Assembly: GCA_964637725.1 (NCBI GenBank)
Contig: CAZWXH010000012.1
Coordinates: 1 to 26,407, forward strand
Length of the DNA stretch: 26,407 nt
Direction of reading: 5' to 3'
Source of the DNA: CAZWXH01 sp964637725
Lineage (GTDB): Bacteria; Bacillota_I; Bacilli_A; Erysipelotrichales; Coprobacillaceae
Shown: positions 1 through 8,065 of the stretch, in pieces
How positions within the stretch are numbered: position 1 is the first letter of the stretch
How the letters are laid out: each line of letters begins with the position of its first letter
The notes under the pieces: generated by a model
Seen by the model: the letters and a program-made list of their open reading frames with translations, nothing else
Told to the model about the DNA's origin: nothing
The model's database searches: none
Program-made: the position numbers and the translations under genes

Positions 1-1214
1 CCGCATCCTTTTGCAATTCTTTCTTTACGTTTGGCATTTAAGACAGAAGGATCTCTTCTTTCTTTTTTTGTCATAGAATAAATAATCGATTCTGTTTCTT
101 TTAGTTTTTTATCTGATTCTTCATCATTTATATTTGGCATTTTAGGCATACCTGGAATCATTTTCATAATTCCTGATAAAGGCCCTAGTTTCTTCATTTG
201 ATGCATTTGTGAAAGCATATCATCTAAACCAAAAGTTCCTTGTTGCATACGATTCATTGTTTTCATCGTTTCTTTTTCATCATAAACATCTTGGACTTTT
301 TCTACTAAAGAGACAACATCTCCCATTCCTAATATTCTATCAGCCATACGATCCGGATAGAATAAATCAATCGCATCTAGTTTTTCACCAGTCCCAATAA
401 ACTTAATTGGAACATGTGTAATATGACGGATAGATAAAGCTCCACCGCCACGAGAATCCCCGTCTAACTTAGTTAGTACTGCTCCTGTAATATTTAAATG
501 TTCATGGAAAGACGATGCAACATTGACGATATCTTGCCCTGTCAACGCATCAACAACTAACAATATTTCTGATGGCTTGACAATATCTTTAATATTTTGA
601 AGTTCTTGCATTAATGGTTCATCAATATGTAGACGTCCTGCTGTATCGACAATGACAACATCATGATGATTAGCATATGCATAAGACATTGCTTCGCTTA
701 CTATTTCTTCAGCCTTAATATCAGTTCCTTTTTCAAATACAGGGATATTTAGCTGTTCACCTAAAGTTCTTAATTGATCAACTGCAGCTGGACGATAAAT
801 GTCAGCAGCAACTAATAATGGTTTTTTAGCATATTTATTGCTTAATAACTTAGCGATTTTTCCAGAAGTCGTTGTTTTCCCTGATCCTTGAAGTCCAACC
901 ATCATGATAACAGTTGGCTTGTTTGAAAAATCAATTTCACTTACAGTTGTTCCTAATAAATCAACAAGTTCATCATGAACAACCTTAACTACCAATTGTC
1001 CTGGTTTTAAAGAACCAAGAACATCTTGTCCCAATGCTTTTTGTTTGGTATTCTCAATAAATTCTTTAACGACATTAAAGTTAACATCTGCTTCAAGTAA
1101 TGCTAATCGAATTTCACGAAGCATATCATCCATGTTTTGTTCAGTTAAAGTTGATTGTCCTTTTATCTTTTTAAGACTCTCTTGGAGTCTCTCTGAAAGA
1201 GATTCAAAAGCCAT
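1..1214 (-). CDS. ffh: Signal recognition particle GTPase Ffh (3' end cut by window edge)
   Basis: Protein core of the signal recognition particle: binds SRP RNA and hydrophobic signal sequences on ribosomes and delivers them to FtsY at the membrane. About 404 codons are visible; the C-terminal end lies beyond base 1. The N domain (about 1-95) is followed by the G domain with the P-loop GLQGSGKTT (108-116), DTAGR (190-194) and TKLDGD (248-253). The M domain begins near 300, with a methionine-rich stretch (MIPGMPKMP, about 352-360) and the conserved RRDPS..LNAKR..RIAKG region at the visible end. ATG at 1214 has an AGGAGGG site seven bases upstream. It starts 11 bases after the ylxM stop, in the usual ylxM-ffh arrangement. 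Family assignment is certain; only the missing end limits the entry. Confidence 0.97.
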   Translation of the reverse strand, partial: MAFESLSERLQESLKKIKGQSTLTEQNMDDMLREIRLALLEADVNFNVVKEFIENTKQKALGQDVLGSLKPGQLVVKVVHDELVDLLGTTVSEIDFSNKPTVIMMVGLQGSGKTTTSGKIAKLLSNKYAKKPLLVAADIYRPAAVDQLRTLGEQLNIPVFEKGTDIKAEEIVSEAMSYAYANHHDVVIVDTAGRLHIDEPLMQELQNIKDIVKPSEILLVVDALTGQDIVNVASSFHEHLNITGAVLTKLDGDSRGGGALSIRHITHVPIKFIGTGEKLDAIDLFYPDRMADRILGMGDVVSLVEKVQDVYDEKETMKTMNRMQQGTFGLDDMLSQMHQMKKLGPLSGIMKMIPGMPKMPNINDEESDKKLKETESIIYSMTKKERRDPSVLNAKRKERIAKGC

Positions 1215-1225
1215 ATAGTACCCTC

Positions 1226-1555
1226 CTATATCTTTTTAAGCATATCTAAATAATCTTTCAAACTTTCTTTAGATACCTTTTGTTCATCTTCTATATCTTG
1301 AATTAACTTCATTCTTTCGATATGTTTATCTAACAAATGAAGTTTCTTTTCATATTCTTCTAATAGAGCAACTGCTCTTTTTAAATTATCAAAGACTGCA
1401 TTACGACTCACATCTAAATCTTGAGCAATTTCAGCCAATGATAAATCTTCTTCATAATACAATGATAAATATTCTCTTTGTTTATCAGTTAATAATTCAA
1501 TATAACAATCCATTAAAAGATTAACTCTTTGTGTCTTTTCTAAATTTGTTTCCAT
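1226..1555 (-). CDS. ylxM: YlxM-family putative DNA-binding protein (UPF0122)
   Basis: A 109-residue sigma-region-4-like helix-turn-helix protein. The segment around residues 20-60 reads as a sigma-4/LuxR-type HTH: LLTDKQREYLSLYYEEDLS, then LAEIAQDLDVSR as the turn and recognition helices. The C-terminal half is a charged helix. The family nearly always sits directly before ffh in Firmicutes and has been linked to SRP function; its exact role is not settled. Its ATG at 1555 lies one base after the ftsY stop, and its only Shine-Dalgarno-like sequence (GGTGG) is inside the last ftsY codons, so translation is probably coupled to ftsY. Confidence 0.93.
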   Translation of the reverse strand: METNLEKTQRVNLLMDCYIELLTDKQREYLSLYYEEDLSLAEIAQDLDVSRNAVFDNLKRAVALLEEYEKKLHLLDKHIERMKLIQDIEDEQKVSKESLKDYLDMLKKI

Positions 1556-1556
1556 A

Positions 1557-2537
1557 TTAGTCCACCATCAGATTCTTACAAAGTCCATAGATGTACTGTT
1601 CAAGATCAAATTCTTGGAGATCATCCATTTTTTCGCCTAATCCGATAAACTTAACAGGAATATTCAAACTATCTTTAATAGAAAGCACAATACCACCTTT
1701 TGCGGTTCCATCCATTTTTGTTAAAACTAGTCCAGTAATATCAGTGATCTTAGAAAACTCTTGAGCTTGAGAAACACCATTTTGACCAGTTGTTGCATCA
1801 ATAACTAATAATGTTTCTTGTGGTCCGTTAGGAACAACTCGTTTTATAATACGATTCATTTTCTCAAGTTCATTCATAAGATTGACCTTATTTTGTAGAC
1901 GTCCGGCTGTATCACATATTAACACATCAACATTCTTTTCCTTAGCTTGATTTAAAGCATCAAAAACAACCGCTGAAGGATCTCCGCCTTCTTTCCCTCT
2001 AATACACTCAATATCTAATCGATCAGCCCAAACAGCAAGTTGATCAATGGCTCCCGCTCTAAACGTATCTCCTGCAGCAACCATGACACTCTTACCTTCA
2101 GTTTTCATCATATGGGCAAGTTTAGCAATTGTTGTTGTCTTACCAGCACCATTGACCCCTACCATTAAGATAACTGTTAAATCATCTTGATCATAATTAA
2201 TCTTTGTTGTCATAAAAGAATCATTTGCATAAATCACAAACATCTTATCAACAATGATATCATTAATCATTTGAGGATTTTTAATATTTTGAAGACGAAC
2301 TTCTTTTTTAATTTCATCAACAATAGTCATAACCATTGAGACACCAACATCACTCATAATTAAAATGTTTTCTAATTCTTCAAAATAAGTATCATCTAGT
2401 TCACGGTAACGAGCAGCTAATTCATTTATTTTATCTGAAAAAGATGAACTCGATTTATCTAATCCAGCAACATATTTATCATTTTGTTTTGCTGATGAGC
2501 CAACAAGTGTTTCCTTAATCTTCTTAAAAAAGCCCAT
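1557..2537 (-). CDS. ftsY: SRP receptor GTPase FtsY
   Basis: Membrane-associated receptor for the Ffh-ribosome complex. The 326 residues comprise a very short N-terminal A region (about 1-30, starting MGFFKKIKETL, basic and amphipathic) and the NG domain. Seen motifs are GVNGAGKTTT (127-136), GDTFRAGA (156-163), DTAGRL (209-214), TKMDGTAKGG (273-282) and the closing GLGEKMDDLQEFD. The long acidic A domain of E. coli FtsY is absent, as usual in Firmicutes. ATG at 2537 follows AGGAGG, which overlaps the smc stop codon: the smc TAG is part of TAGGAGG. This tight spacing indicates a single transcript with smc, ylxM and ffh. Confidence 0.97.
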   Translation of the reverse strand: MGFFKKIKETLVGSSAKQNDKYVAGLDKSSSSFSDKINELAARYRELDDTYFEELENILIMSDVGVSMVMTIVDEIKKEVRLQNIKNPQMINDIIVDKMFVIYANDSFMTTKINYDQDDLTVILMVGVNGAGKTTTIAKLAHMMKTEGKSVMVAAGDTFRAGAIDQLAVWADRLDIECIRGKEGGDPSAVVFDALNQAKEKNVDVLICDTAGRLQNKVNLMNELEKMNRIIKRVVPNGPQETLLVIDATTGQNGVSQAQEFSKITDITGLVLTKMDGTAKGGIVLSIKDSLNIPVKFIGLGEKMDDLQEFDLEQYIYGLCKNLMVD

Positions 2538-2546
2538 AATAACCTC

Positions 2547-5492
2547 CTATATCGTTTGCGCTAAATCAATTGCATCTTTTAATTTAACACTCACTAATTT
2601 TGTAACTCCTTTTTGTTGCATCGTTGCACCATATAAAAGATCACATTCTTCCATTGTTCCCTCTCTATGAGTCACGACAATAAATTGTGTTTCTCTTGAG
2701 AACTCTCTTAAATATTTCGCAAATCTATCAACATTGGCAACATCTAATGCCGCTTCTACTTCATCAAGTATACACATCGGTACAGGACGAACACGGAGTA
2801 TCGCAAATAAACATGAAATAGCTATCAATGCTTTTTCTCCTCCAGAGAAGAGGGTAATATTTTGAACACTTTTTCCTGGTGGTTGAACATCAATATCAAC
2901 TCCTGTTTCTAGAATATTATCAGGATCGGTATATTTAAGTTCAGCTCGACCACCACCAAATAAATTTCTAAAAACAACATTAAATTCTTTGTTGATTTTT
3001 TCAAATGTTTCACTAAAACGTTTAACCATAATTTCATCCATCTCATCAATTGCTTTTAAGATACTATCTTGTGCAGCAATCAAGTCTAATCTTTGGCTAT
3101 TCAACGTTTCATAACGTGTAGAAACTTCAGTATAATCTTCAATAGCTTGAAGATTTACATTTCCTAAAGCATCAATTTTATGTCTTAAAATACGGACAGT
3201 TTCTTTAGCTTCTTCCATTTCAACATCCGTTGCTAATTCATCCTTAGCATATTCATAAGTCATCTTATACTCATCATTTAAACGCATTAAATAATTTGAT
3301 AACTCAGTTTCTTGTTTCGCTTTAGAAATCTGCTTTTGTGTCATTTCTGATTGAATTTCTCTAAGATGAGAACGTGCTCCTCTTAAAGTATCTTCAATCT
3401 TATCATTTTCATTCACAAAACTCATACGGAGTTCACGTTTTGCTTGAATGGTTTCAGTAAGACGATCGCGACTTTTCTTTGCATCATTTAATTCATTAAT
3501 TAACTGATTATCTTGGTTACCACTCTCTATTTCAGATAACTCAACACTTCGATTTGTTAAGTTTTCATACTCACTTTTCGCTACAGATAATTCACTCTTT
3601 TTATTTGTAACAACAACTTCAAGCTTCGCAAATGACATTTGTTTTTGAAGTAAATTATGAGATATTTCTCTAGCTGAATTATCCAAATCATTTAATTGAC
3701 TCTTTTTTAAAGATAAGTCTTTTTCTTCACTTTCAATAACTTCAGTAATCATCTCTAGTTCACGCTTACTTGCAAAAGTAGATGTTTGATTTTTAAAACT
3801 ACCACCAGTTAAAGAACCTCCGACATTTATAACTTCACCTTCAAGAGTCACAATTTTATAACGTGAGAAAGTCGCCTTAGATAAAAGTGATGCATTATCA
3901 ATTGTATCAACCAAAATAATATGACCAAGTTGATTATAAATAACACTTTCAATCTTTGCATCAGAGCGAACAAAATCACTCATAACTCCTAAATATCCCT
4001 TTGTTGATTGACAAAGGACAATATGTTCTTCTCTAACATGTCGCTCCTGCATTGTTTCAACTGGCAAGAAAGTAGCACGTCCTGATTTATTATCCTTTAA
4101 AAAGCGAATCGCATTTCTCGCATCAGTATCACTCTTTGTTACAATAAACTGTACCGCATTTCCTAACGCTGTTGACAAGGCTAATTCATATTCCGGATCA
4201 GTTTCTAATAAATCTCCTAAAACCCCTACAATTCCACTCATAGAATCTCTTGCTTGCATAATTGAACGAACACCATAACTATATTGTGATTTGTTTTCAA
4301 CAACATCAACCAATTGTTCTTTACGATTTCTATTATTATGTAATTGAATATTTAAGTTTTCAATTTCTAATCTTAAATTTGTCATCTCGATACGATTCTT
4401 TTCTTGAGATGCTTCTAAATCTAGTTTTTCTTCTTTTGTTTCATTATAACGATTAACACGGTCATTATACTCATTGACAGCATCTTGTAAGATAGCTTTC
4501 ATTTGTGTAATACGTGCTTGTAAGTCTTTTTTATCAGTATTCTCTAAAATATGTTTACGATTTGTATCAATTTCAACTTTTTGTGTTTCTAACTCATTAA
4601 CATTATTCATAGCTGTTAATAACTGACTTTGTAAACCATTAACTTCTTGATCTAAATCATACATTTTTTTCTTTAATGTTTCATTTTGTTGTTCATTTAA
4701 AATGACTTGACCTTCAATTGTTACCTTTTCTTTATCAAGTAAATCTAAAGACTCATTTAATTCTTTTAAAGACTCTGATAAACCTTCAATTTCTTTAACC
4801 AAAACACTAACTTCAATTGCTTGAAGTTCATCTTTTAATTCTAAATAAATCTCAGCTTTTTCCTTTTGTCTTCTAAGCGGTGCAATTTGTTTTTCAAGTT
4901 CTAAACAAATATCTTCAACACGATCTAAATTTTCTTTTGTACGTTCAAGCTTACGAATAGATTCTAGCTTACGTTTTTTATACTTAGATACTCCCGCTGC
5001 TTCCTCAAACATTGCTCGTCTTTCTTCTGGTTTACTATCCGCAAATGATGAAATATTTCCTTGCGAGATAATCGATAAAGAATCTCTTCCCAATCCAGTA
5101 TCCATAATTAAATTAAGGATATCTTTTAAACGACAAGGTTCATTATTCAATAAATATTCAGCTTCATTATTTTGACGATAAAGACGTCTTGTGATTTCCA
5201 CTTCATTATATTCAAAATTCATAAAACGATCTTCATTATCAAATACCAAAGTAACTTCTGCTACATTTTGAGGTTTTCTATCCTCACTACCAGCAAAAAT
5301 AACATCAGACATATTTGATCCTCTTAATGATTTTACAGATTGTTCACCTAGAACCCATCTGACAGCATCACTAATATTCGATTTTCCACATCCGTTTGGT
5401 CCAACAATCCCTGTAATACCAGGCATAAATTCTACGACTGATTTATCGGCAAATGATTTAAAACCGTGGAGTTCAATTCTTTTTAAATGCAT
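2547..5492 (-). CDS. smc: Chromosome condensation/segregation ATPase SMC, short-armed
   Basis: Core subunit of the bacterial condensin, working with ScpA and ScpB (not in this window) in chromosome organisation and segregation. Order seen: N-terminal ATPase half with Walker A GPNGCGKS (31-38) and ISQG (142-145); first coiled coil about 170-410; hinge about 417-565, opening SGIVGVLGDLL and closing GGSLTGGS; second coiled coil about 570-775; C-terminal half with signature LFSGGEKAL (881-889), Walker B CILDEVEAALD (907-917) and VVTHR (939-943). All catalytic motifs are intact. At 981 residues it is about 200 shorter than B. subtilis SMC (about 1186), and the loss is shared by both arms, so this is not a truncation. 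ATG at 5492 has AAAGGA upstream and lies 19 bases after the kinase stop. rnc, often just upstream of smc, is replaced here by a two-component system. Confidence 0.96.
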   Translation of the reverse strand: MHLKRIELHGFKSFADKSVVEFMPGITGIVGPNGCGKSNISDAVRWVLGEQSVKSLRGSNMSDVIFAGSEDRKPQNVAEVTLVFDNEDRFMNFEYNEVEITRRLYRQNNEAEYLLNNEPCRLKDILNLIMDTGLGRDSLSIISQGNISSFADSKPEERRAMFEEAAGVSKYKKRKLESIRKLERTKENLDRVEDICLELEKQIAPLRRQKEKAEIYLELKDELQAIEVSVLVKEIEGLSESLKELNESLDLLDKEKVTIEGQVILNEQQNETLKKKMYDLDQEVNGLQSQLLTAMNNVNELETQKVEIDTNRKHILENTDKKDLQARITQMKAILQDAVNEYNDRVNRYNETKEEKLDLEASQEKNRIEMTNLRLEIENLNIQLHNNRNRKEQLVDVVENKSQYSYGVRSIMQARDSMSGIVGVLGDLLETDPEYELALSTALGNAVQFIVTKSDTDARNAIRFLKDNKSGRATFLPVETMQERHVREEHIVLCQSTKGYLGVMSDFVRSDAKIESVIYNQLGHIILVDTIDNASLLSKATFSRYKIVTLEGEVINVGGSLTGGSFKNQTSTFASKRELEMITEVIESEEKDLSLKKSQLNDLDNSAREISHNLLQKQMSFAKLEVVVTNKKSELSVAKSEYENLTNRSVELSEIESGNQDNQLINELNDAKKSRDRLTETIQAKRELRMSFVNENDKIEDTLRGARSHLREIQSEMTQKQISKAKQETELSNYLMRLNDEYKMTYEYAKDELATDVEMEEAKETVRILRHKIDALGNVNLQAIEDYTEVSTRYETLNSQRLDLIAAQDSILKAIDEMDEIMVKRFSETFEKINKEFNVVFRNLFGGGRAELKYTDPDNILETGVDIDVQPPGKSVQNITLFSGGEKALIAISCLFAILRVRPVPMCILDEVEAALDVANVDRFAKYLREFSRETQFIVVTHREGTMEECDLLYGATMQQKGVTKLVSVKLKDAIDLAQTI

Positions 5493-5511
5493 AGATTCAA
5501 ATCCTTTCTTA

Positions 5512-6915
5512 TTAACGATGATCTTTATCTTTTTTTGTTATATTGAGTTTATCTGAAAGATGGAAAGATCTTTCTTGAGGAAGCTTTATCGTAAATTTAC
5601 TTCCACCATCTTCTCTAGAGTCCACATCTATACTTCCTTGATGAAGATCTATAATTCTTTTCACAATAGATAAACCTAAACCATTTCCTTCAATAGTTCT
5701 TGCTTTATCTTGTCGATAGAATCTTTCAAAGATATGAGAAATAGCTTCTTTACTCATACCTATTCCACTATCTTCGATAGTGACTTCTACTTCTTTAGAA
5801 GTCTTCTTAACTTCAATAGTGACAACACCATGTTCATTTGTATATTTAATAGCATTATTAACTAAGTTAATCCATACTTGTTCTAATCGAGATTCATCTG
5901 CTTCCAGTATGACATCATTTTTAGGAATATTAAATTCAATTTCTATATCTTTACTCATTGCTAAAGTATCTTGTGTTTCAATAACTCTATTTAACTGCTC
6001 AATTAATGAGAATTCACTTGTCTCTAGTTTTACATCTTCACCATCTAAGATAGTTAACTGTAACATATTTTTAGACAATGTTGATAAACGCTTGCTATGA
6101 AACAAGATAATATTCGCATATTTCTTTTTTTGTTCTTCAGGAATATCTTCGTTCTTTAATATCGTCGCAAACCCTTGAATTGCGGTTAATGGAGTTTGAA
6201 ACTCATGAGATACATCAGAAATAAATTGTTGTCTCACTTCTTCTTGCTTTCCTAATTGTTGCGCCATTAAGTTGAAACTGCGATTAAGACGAGCAATTTC
6301 ATCATTACCAGTATAATTAACCCTAACACGATAATTCCCCTTAGAAAGCTCATTAGTTGCTTTATTAAGACGAGATATTGGTTTTACAATAATATCAGCA
6401 ATAACTAAGAAAGTAATACTTCCCGCTATCAACATACAAAAGACTGCTAGTGTTGCTGAATCAACAAAAACCATTTCTCTTTTACCAACATCTTTTTGTA
6501 CAAAAATAAGATAATCAATATCATTAATAGTATAAGATTTAGCAAGCTTACGAACTGAAGAATCAGTCATCGTAATACTTTTTCCAATATTATTTTGTAA
6601 CATTTTATATTCTTTTTGTGTAATATTTTTGCCTGAGAAAGTACCAAAGACATCTCTTGATCCATCTTCAAAACATTCAATATAAAAACTCATTTCAGAT
6701 GATGAGGCATAACCCTTTAGAAAACGTTTTAAGTTATCATTATCAAAATATTGTAATAAATCAGCAATATTTTGAGCAGCACCATTAAGTTCTTCAACTG
6801 TTAACCTACCTAATTCAACAGAATTCTTTCGAACTGAAAAATAACCAGCAATAGAAAAACTAAAAAGGATGCTAATAAGAAAACCAATAATTAGTTTCCC
6901 ATATATCGATTTCAT
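5512..6915 (-). CDS. Two-component sensor histidine kinase (HAMP-HisKA-HATPase)
   Basis: Membrane sensor kinase of 467 residues. TM1 is about 8-28; an extracytoplasmic sensor region of about 120 residues (30-150) follows; TM2 is about 153-176. HAMP spans about 177-228 (VKPISRLNKATNEL..GNDEIARLN). The HisKA H-box is SDVSHEFQTPLTA with the phospho-acceptor His237; it reads SHEFQTPL rather than the common SHELRTPL. The HATPase domain has the N-box (N350, N354), DSGIGM (382-387), the F-box FERFYRQ and GNGLGLSIV (410-418). A short basic tail (450-467) follows. The start ATG overlaps the response-regulator stop as ATGA (6912-6915), so the pair is translationally coupled. The signal is unknown; the architecture is PhoR/VicK-like without a PAS domain. 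It is followed by smc in the same transcript. Confidence 0.94.
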   Translation of the reverse strand: MKSIYGKLIIGFLISILFSFSIAGYFSVRKNSVELGRLTVEELNGAAQNIADLLQYFDNDNLKRFLKGYASSSEMSFYIECFEDGSRDVFGTFSGKNITQKEYKMLQNNIGKSITMTDSSVRKLAKSYTINDIDYLIFVQKDVGKREMVFVDSATLAVFCMLIAGSITFLVIADIIVKPISRLNKATNELSKGNYRVRVNYTGNDEIARLNRSFNLMAQQLGKQEEVRQQFISDVSHEFQTPLTAIQGFATILKNEDIPEEQKKKYANIILFHSKRLSTLSKNMLQLTILDGEDVKLETSEFSLIEQLNRVIETQDTLAMSKDIEIEFNIPKNDVILEADESRLEQVWINLVNNAIKYTNEHGVVTIEVKKTSKEVEVTIEDSGIGMSKEAISHIFERFYRQDKARTIEGNGLGLSIVKRIIDLHQGSIDVDSREDGGSKFTIKLPQERSFHLSDKLNITKKDKDHR

Positions 6916-7586
6916 TCTTCAACCTCAATCTTATAACCTAAACCTCTTACTGTTACAACTTTAAACCCTGGTAAATGACCTAAGTTTTCTCTAATACGTT
7001 TAACATGAACATCAACTGTTCGATCAAACCCGTCATAATCCATACCCCAAATCTTCTCAATAAGTTGTTCTCTTGTGAAAATTTGATTAGGATTTTTAGC
7101 AAGCTCAAAAGCCAGTTCGAATTGTTTCAACGGTAAATGAAGGGTTTCTTCAAGATAACGTATTTCATATTTATCTCCATCAAAAACAACATCCTTGATT
7201 TGAATAATATTTTGACTATTAATACTATATCTCTTCAAGATTGTTTTCACTCTCGCTAATAATTCATCAGGATCAAAAGGTTTCGTTACATAATCATCAA
7301 TTCCTAGTGAAAAGCCTCTAAGCTTATCTGAAGATTGTGACTTTGCGGTTAACATAATAACTGGTATATCTTTAAATTCCTTCATTTGTTCAACCAAATC
7401 AAAACCATTCATGATAGGCATCATGATATCTACTATCGCTAAATCAATATATTCATTTTCAATAATATCTAATGCTTCTTCACCATTTGATGCCTCTAGT
7501 ATTGAAAATCCCTCTTTATCTAAATAAAAACGAATAAGTTCTCTAATATGTTCTTCATCATCAACAATTAAAATTTTCGACTTCAT
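6912..7586 (-). CDS. OmpR/PhoB-family response regulator
   Basis: DNA-binding partner of the downstream kinase. I place the start at ATG 7586 (224 residues): GAGGTG lies six bases upstream of it. An in-frame GTG at 7595 would put the start inside that site. The receiver domain is about 1-115 with acidic pair D9-D10, phospho-acceptor D53 (VDIMMP), T80 and K102 (TKPFDPDEL). A winged-helix effector domain (about 130-222) follows, with the REQLIEKIWG..FDRTVDVHVKRIRENLG..VRGLGYK pattern. The gene opens the operon and overlaps the kinase by four bases. An extended -10 element (TGATATAAT) lies just upstream. The target regulon cannot be read from the sequence. Confidence 0.96.
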   Translation of the reverse strand: MKSKILIVDDEEHIRELIRFYLDKEGFSILEASNGEEALDIIENEYIDLAIVDIMMPIMNGFDLVEQMKEFKDIPVIMLTAKSQSSDKLRGFSLGIDDYVTKPFDPDELLARVKTILKRYSINSQNIIQIKDVVFDGDKYEIRYLEETLHLPLKQFELAFELAKNPNQIFTREQLIEKIWGMDYDGFDRTVDVHVKRIRENLGHLPGFKVVTVRGLGYKIEVEE

Positions 7587-7611
7587 GATATGCACCTCAA
7601 TTCATTTTGTA

Positions 7612-7620
7612 ATTATATCA
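7612..7620 (-). promoter_or_regulatory. Extended -10 promoter for the two-component/smc operon
   Basis: On the minus strand TGATATAAT gives a perfect -10 (TATAAT, complement of 7612-7617) with the extended TGn. No convincing -35 hexamer lies 16-18 bases upstream. It is 26 bases before the response-regulator ATG and is the only good promoter seen for the six genes down to ffh. Confidence 0.6.
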
Positions 7621-8036
7621 TAAAACAATTAAAATTCCTATATATAACAATCAACAAAAACCTTATTTTTCAGTTATACCATGAATTTTTTAAGAAGTCT
7701 GTTTTAAATCTTTTTTGATTTTAAATTCGTTTTTTTATTTTCATGTTATTCTTGTTTATAAAAGAGTCTAGAATTAGGATTAAAAATAGTTTTGGTTTTA
7801 GTAAACACTACTCTTATTAAAAGCGTTCTACTTTATGTCCTATCTTTTAAGAATCATTTGATTGCATTACTATGAAGCGTTTCCCATATGTATGTAACGG
7901 ATGCAAACAAATCTACTGTCATTCTTTAAACTAAGATAAAATTGTACAGATGAAATCAATAGATATTAGATGATATGAAAACAACTTACTCACATTTTCT
8001 TTTTTAAACTAAGGATAAGTAATCAAAAAGGAAACA
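7621..8036. other. Intergenic gap without intact genes
   Basis: Between the promoter of the response-regulator operon and the terminator of the Sel1-repeat gene. It is AT-rich with long T runs around 7684-7745. Apart from the transposase-like relic at 7821-8010 I see no ORF, RNA hairpin series or repeat array. Confidence 0.6.
7821..8010 (+). pseudogene. Decayed fragment resembling an IS30-family transposase
   Basis: The only plus-strand coding trace in the window. One frame, read through stops at 7848, 7932 and 7971, gives KRSTLCPIF*ESFDC, then MKRFPYVCNGCKQIYCHSLN, and later YENNLLTFS. The RFPYVCNGC block with a further cysteine downstream and a YE..L..S motif about 23 residues later matches, from memory, the cysteine-rich region of IS30-type transposases in low-GC Firmicutes (typically RFPYVCNGC...YC...Y..TL..SR.GI). 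There is no intact ORF, no terminal repeats and no target duplication that I could see. It would be a remnant left in the 465-bp gap between the two-component operon and the Sel1-repeat gene. The identification rests on a short motif and needs a translated search. Confidence 0.4.
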
Positions 8037-8065
8037 TAAAAAATAGAACCTTTCCAAGTTCTATT
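8037..8065 (-). terminator. Intrinsic terminator of the Sel1-repeat gene
   Basis: On the minus strand AATAGAAC and GTTCTATT form an 8-bp stem (8042-8049 with 8058-8065) around an 8-base loop, followed by a T-run. The gene's stop codon TAG (8061-8063) lies in the 5' arm. Confidence 0.85.

Noticed and set aside
149..200. Possible 4.5S/SRP RNA gene next to ffh
   Set aside because: The bases are Ffh M-domain codons. No SRP RNA hairpin with its GGAA tetraloop helix was found in this window.
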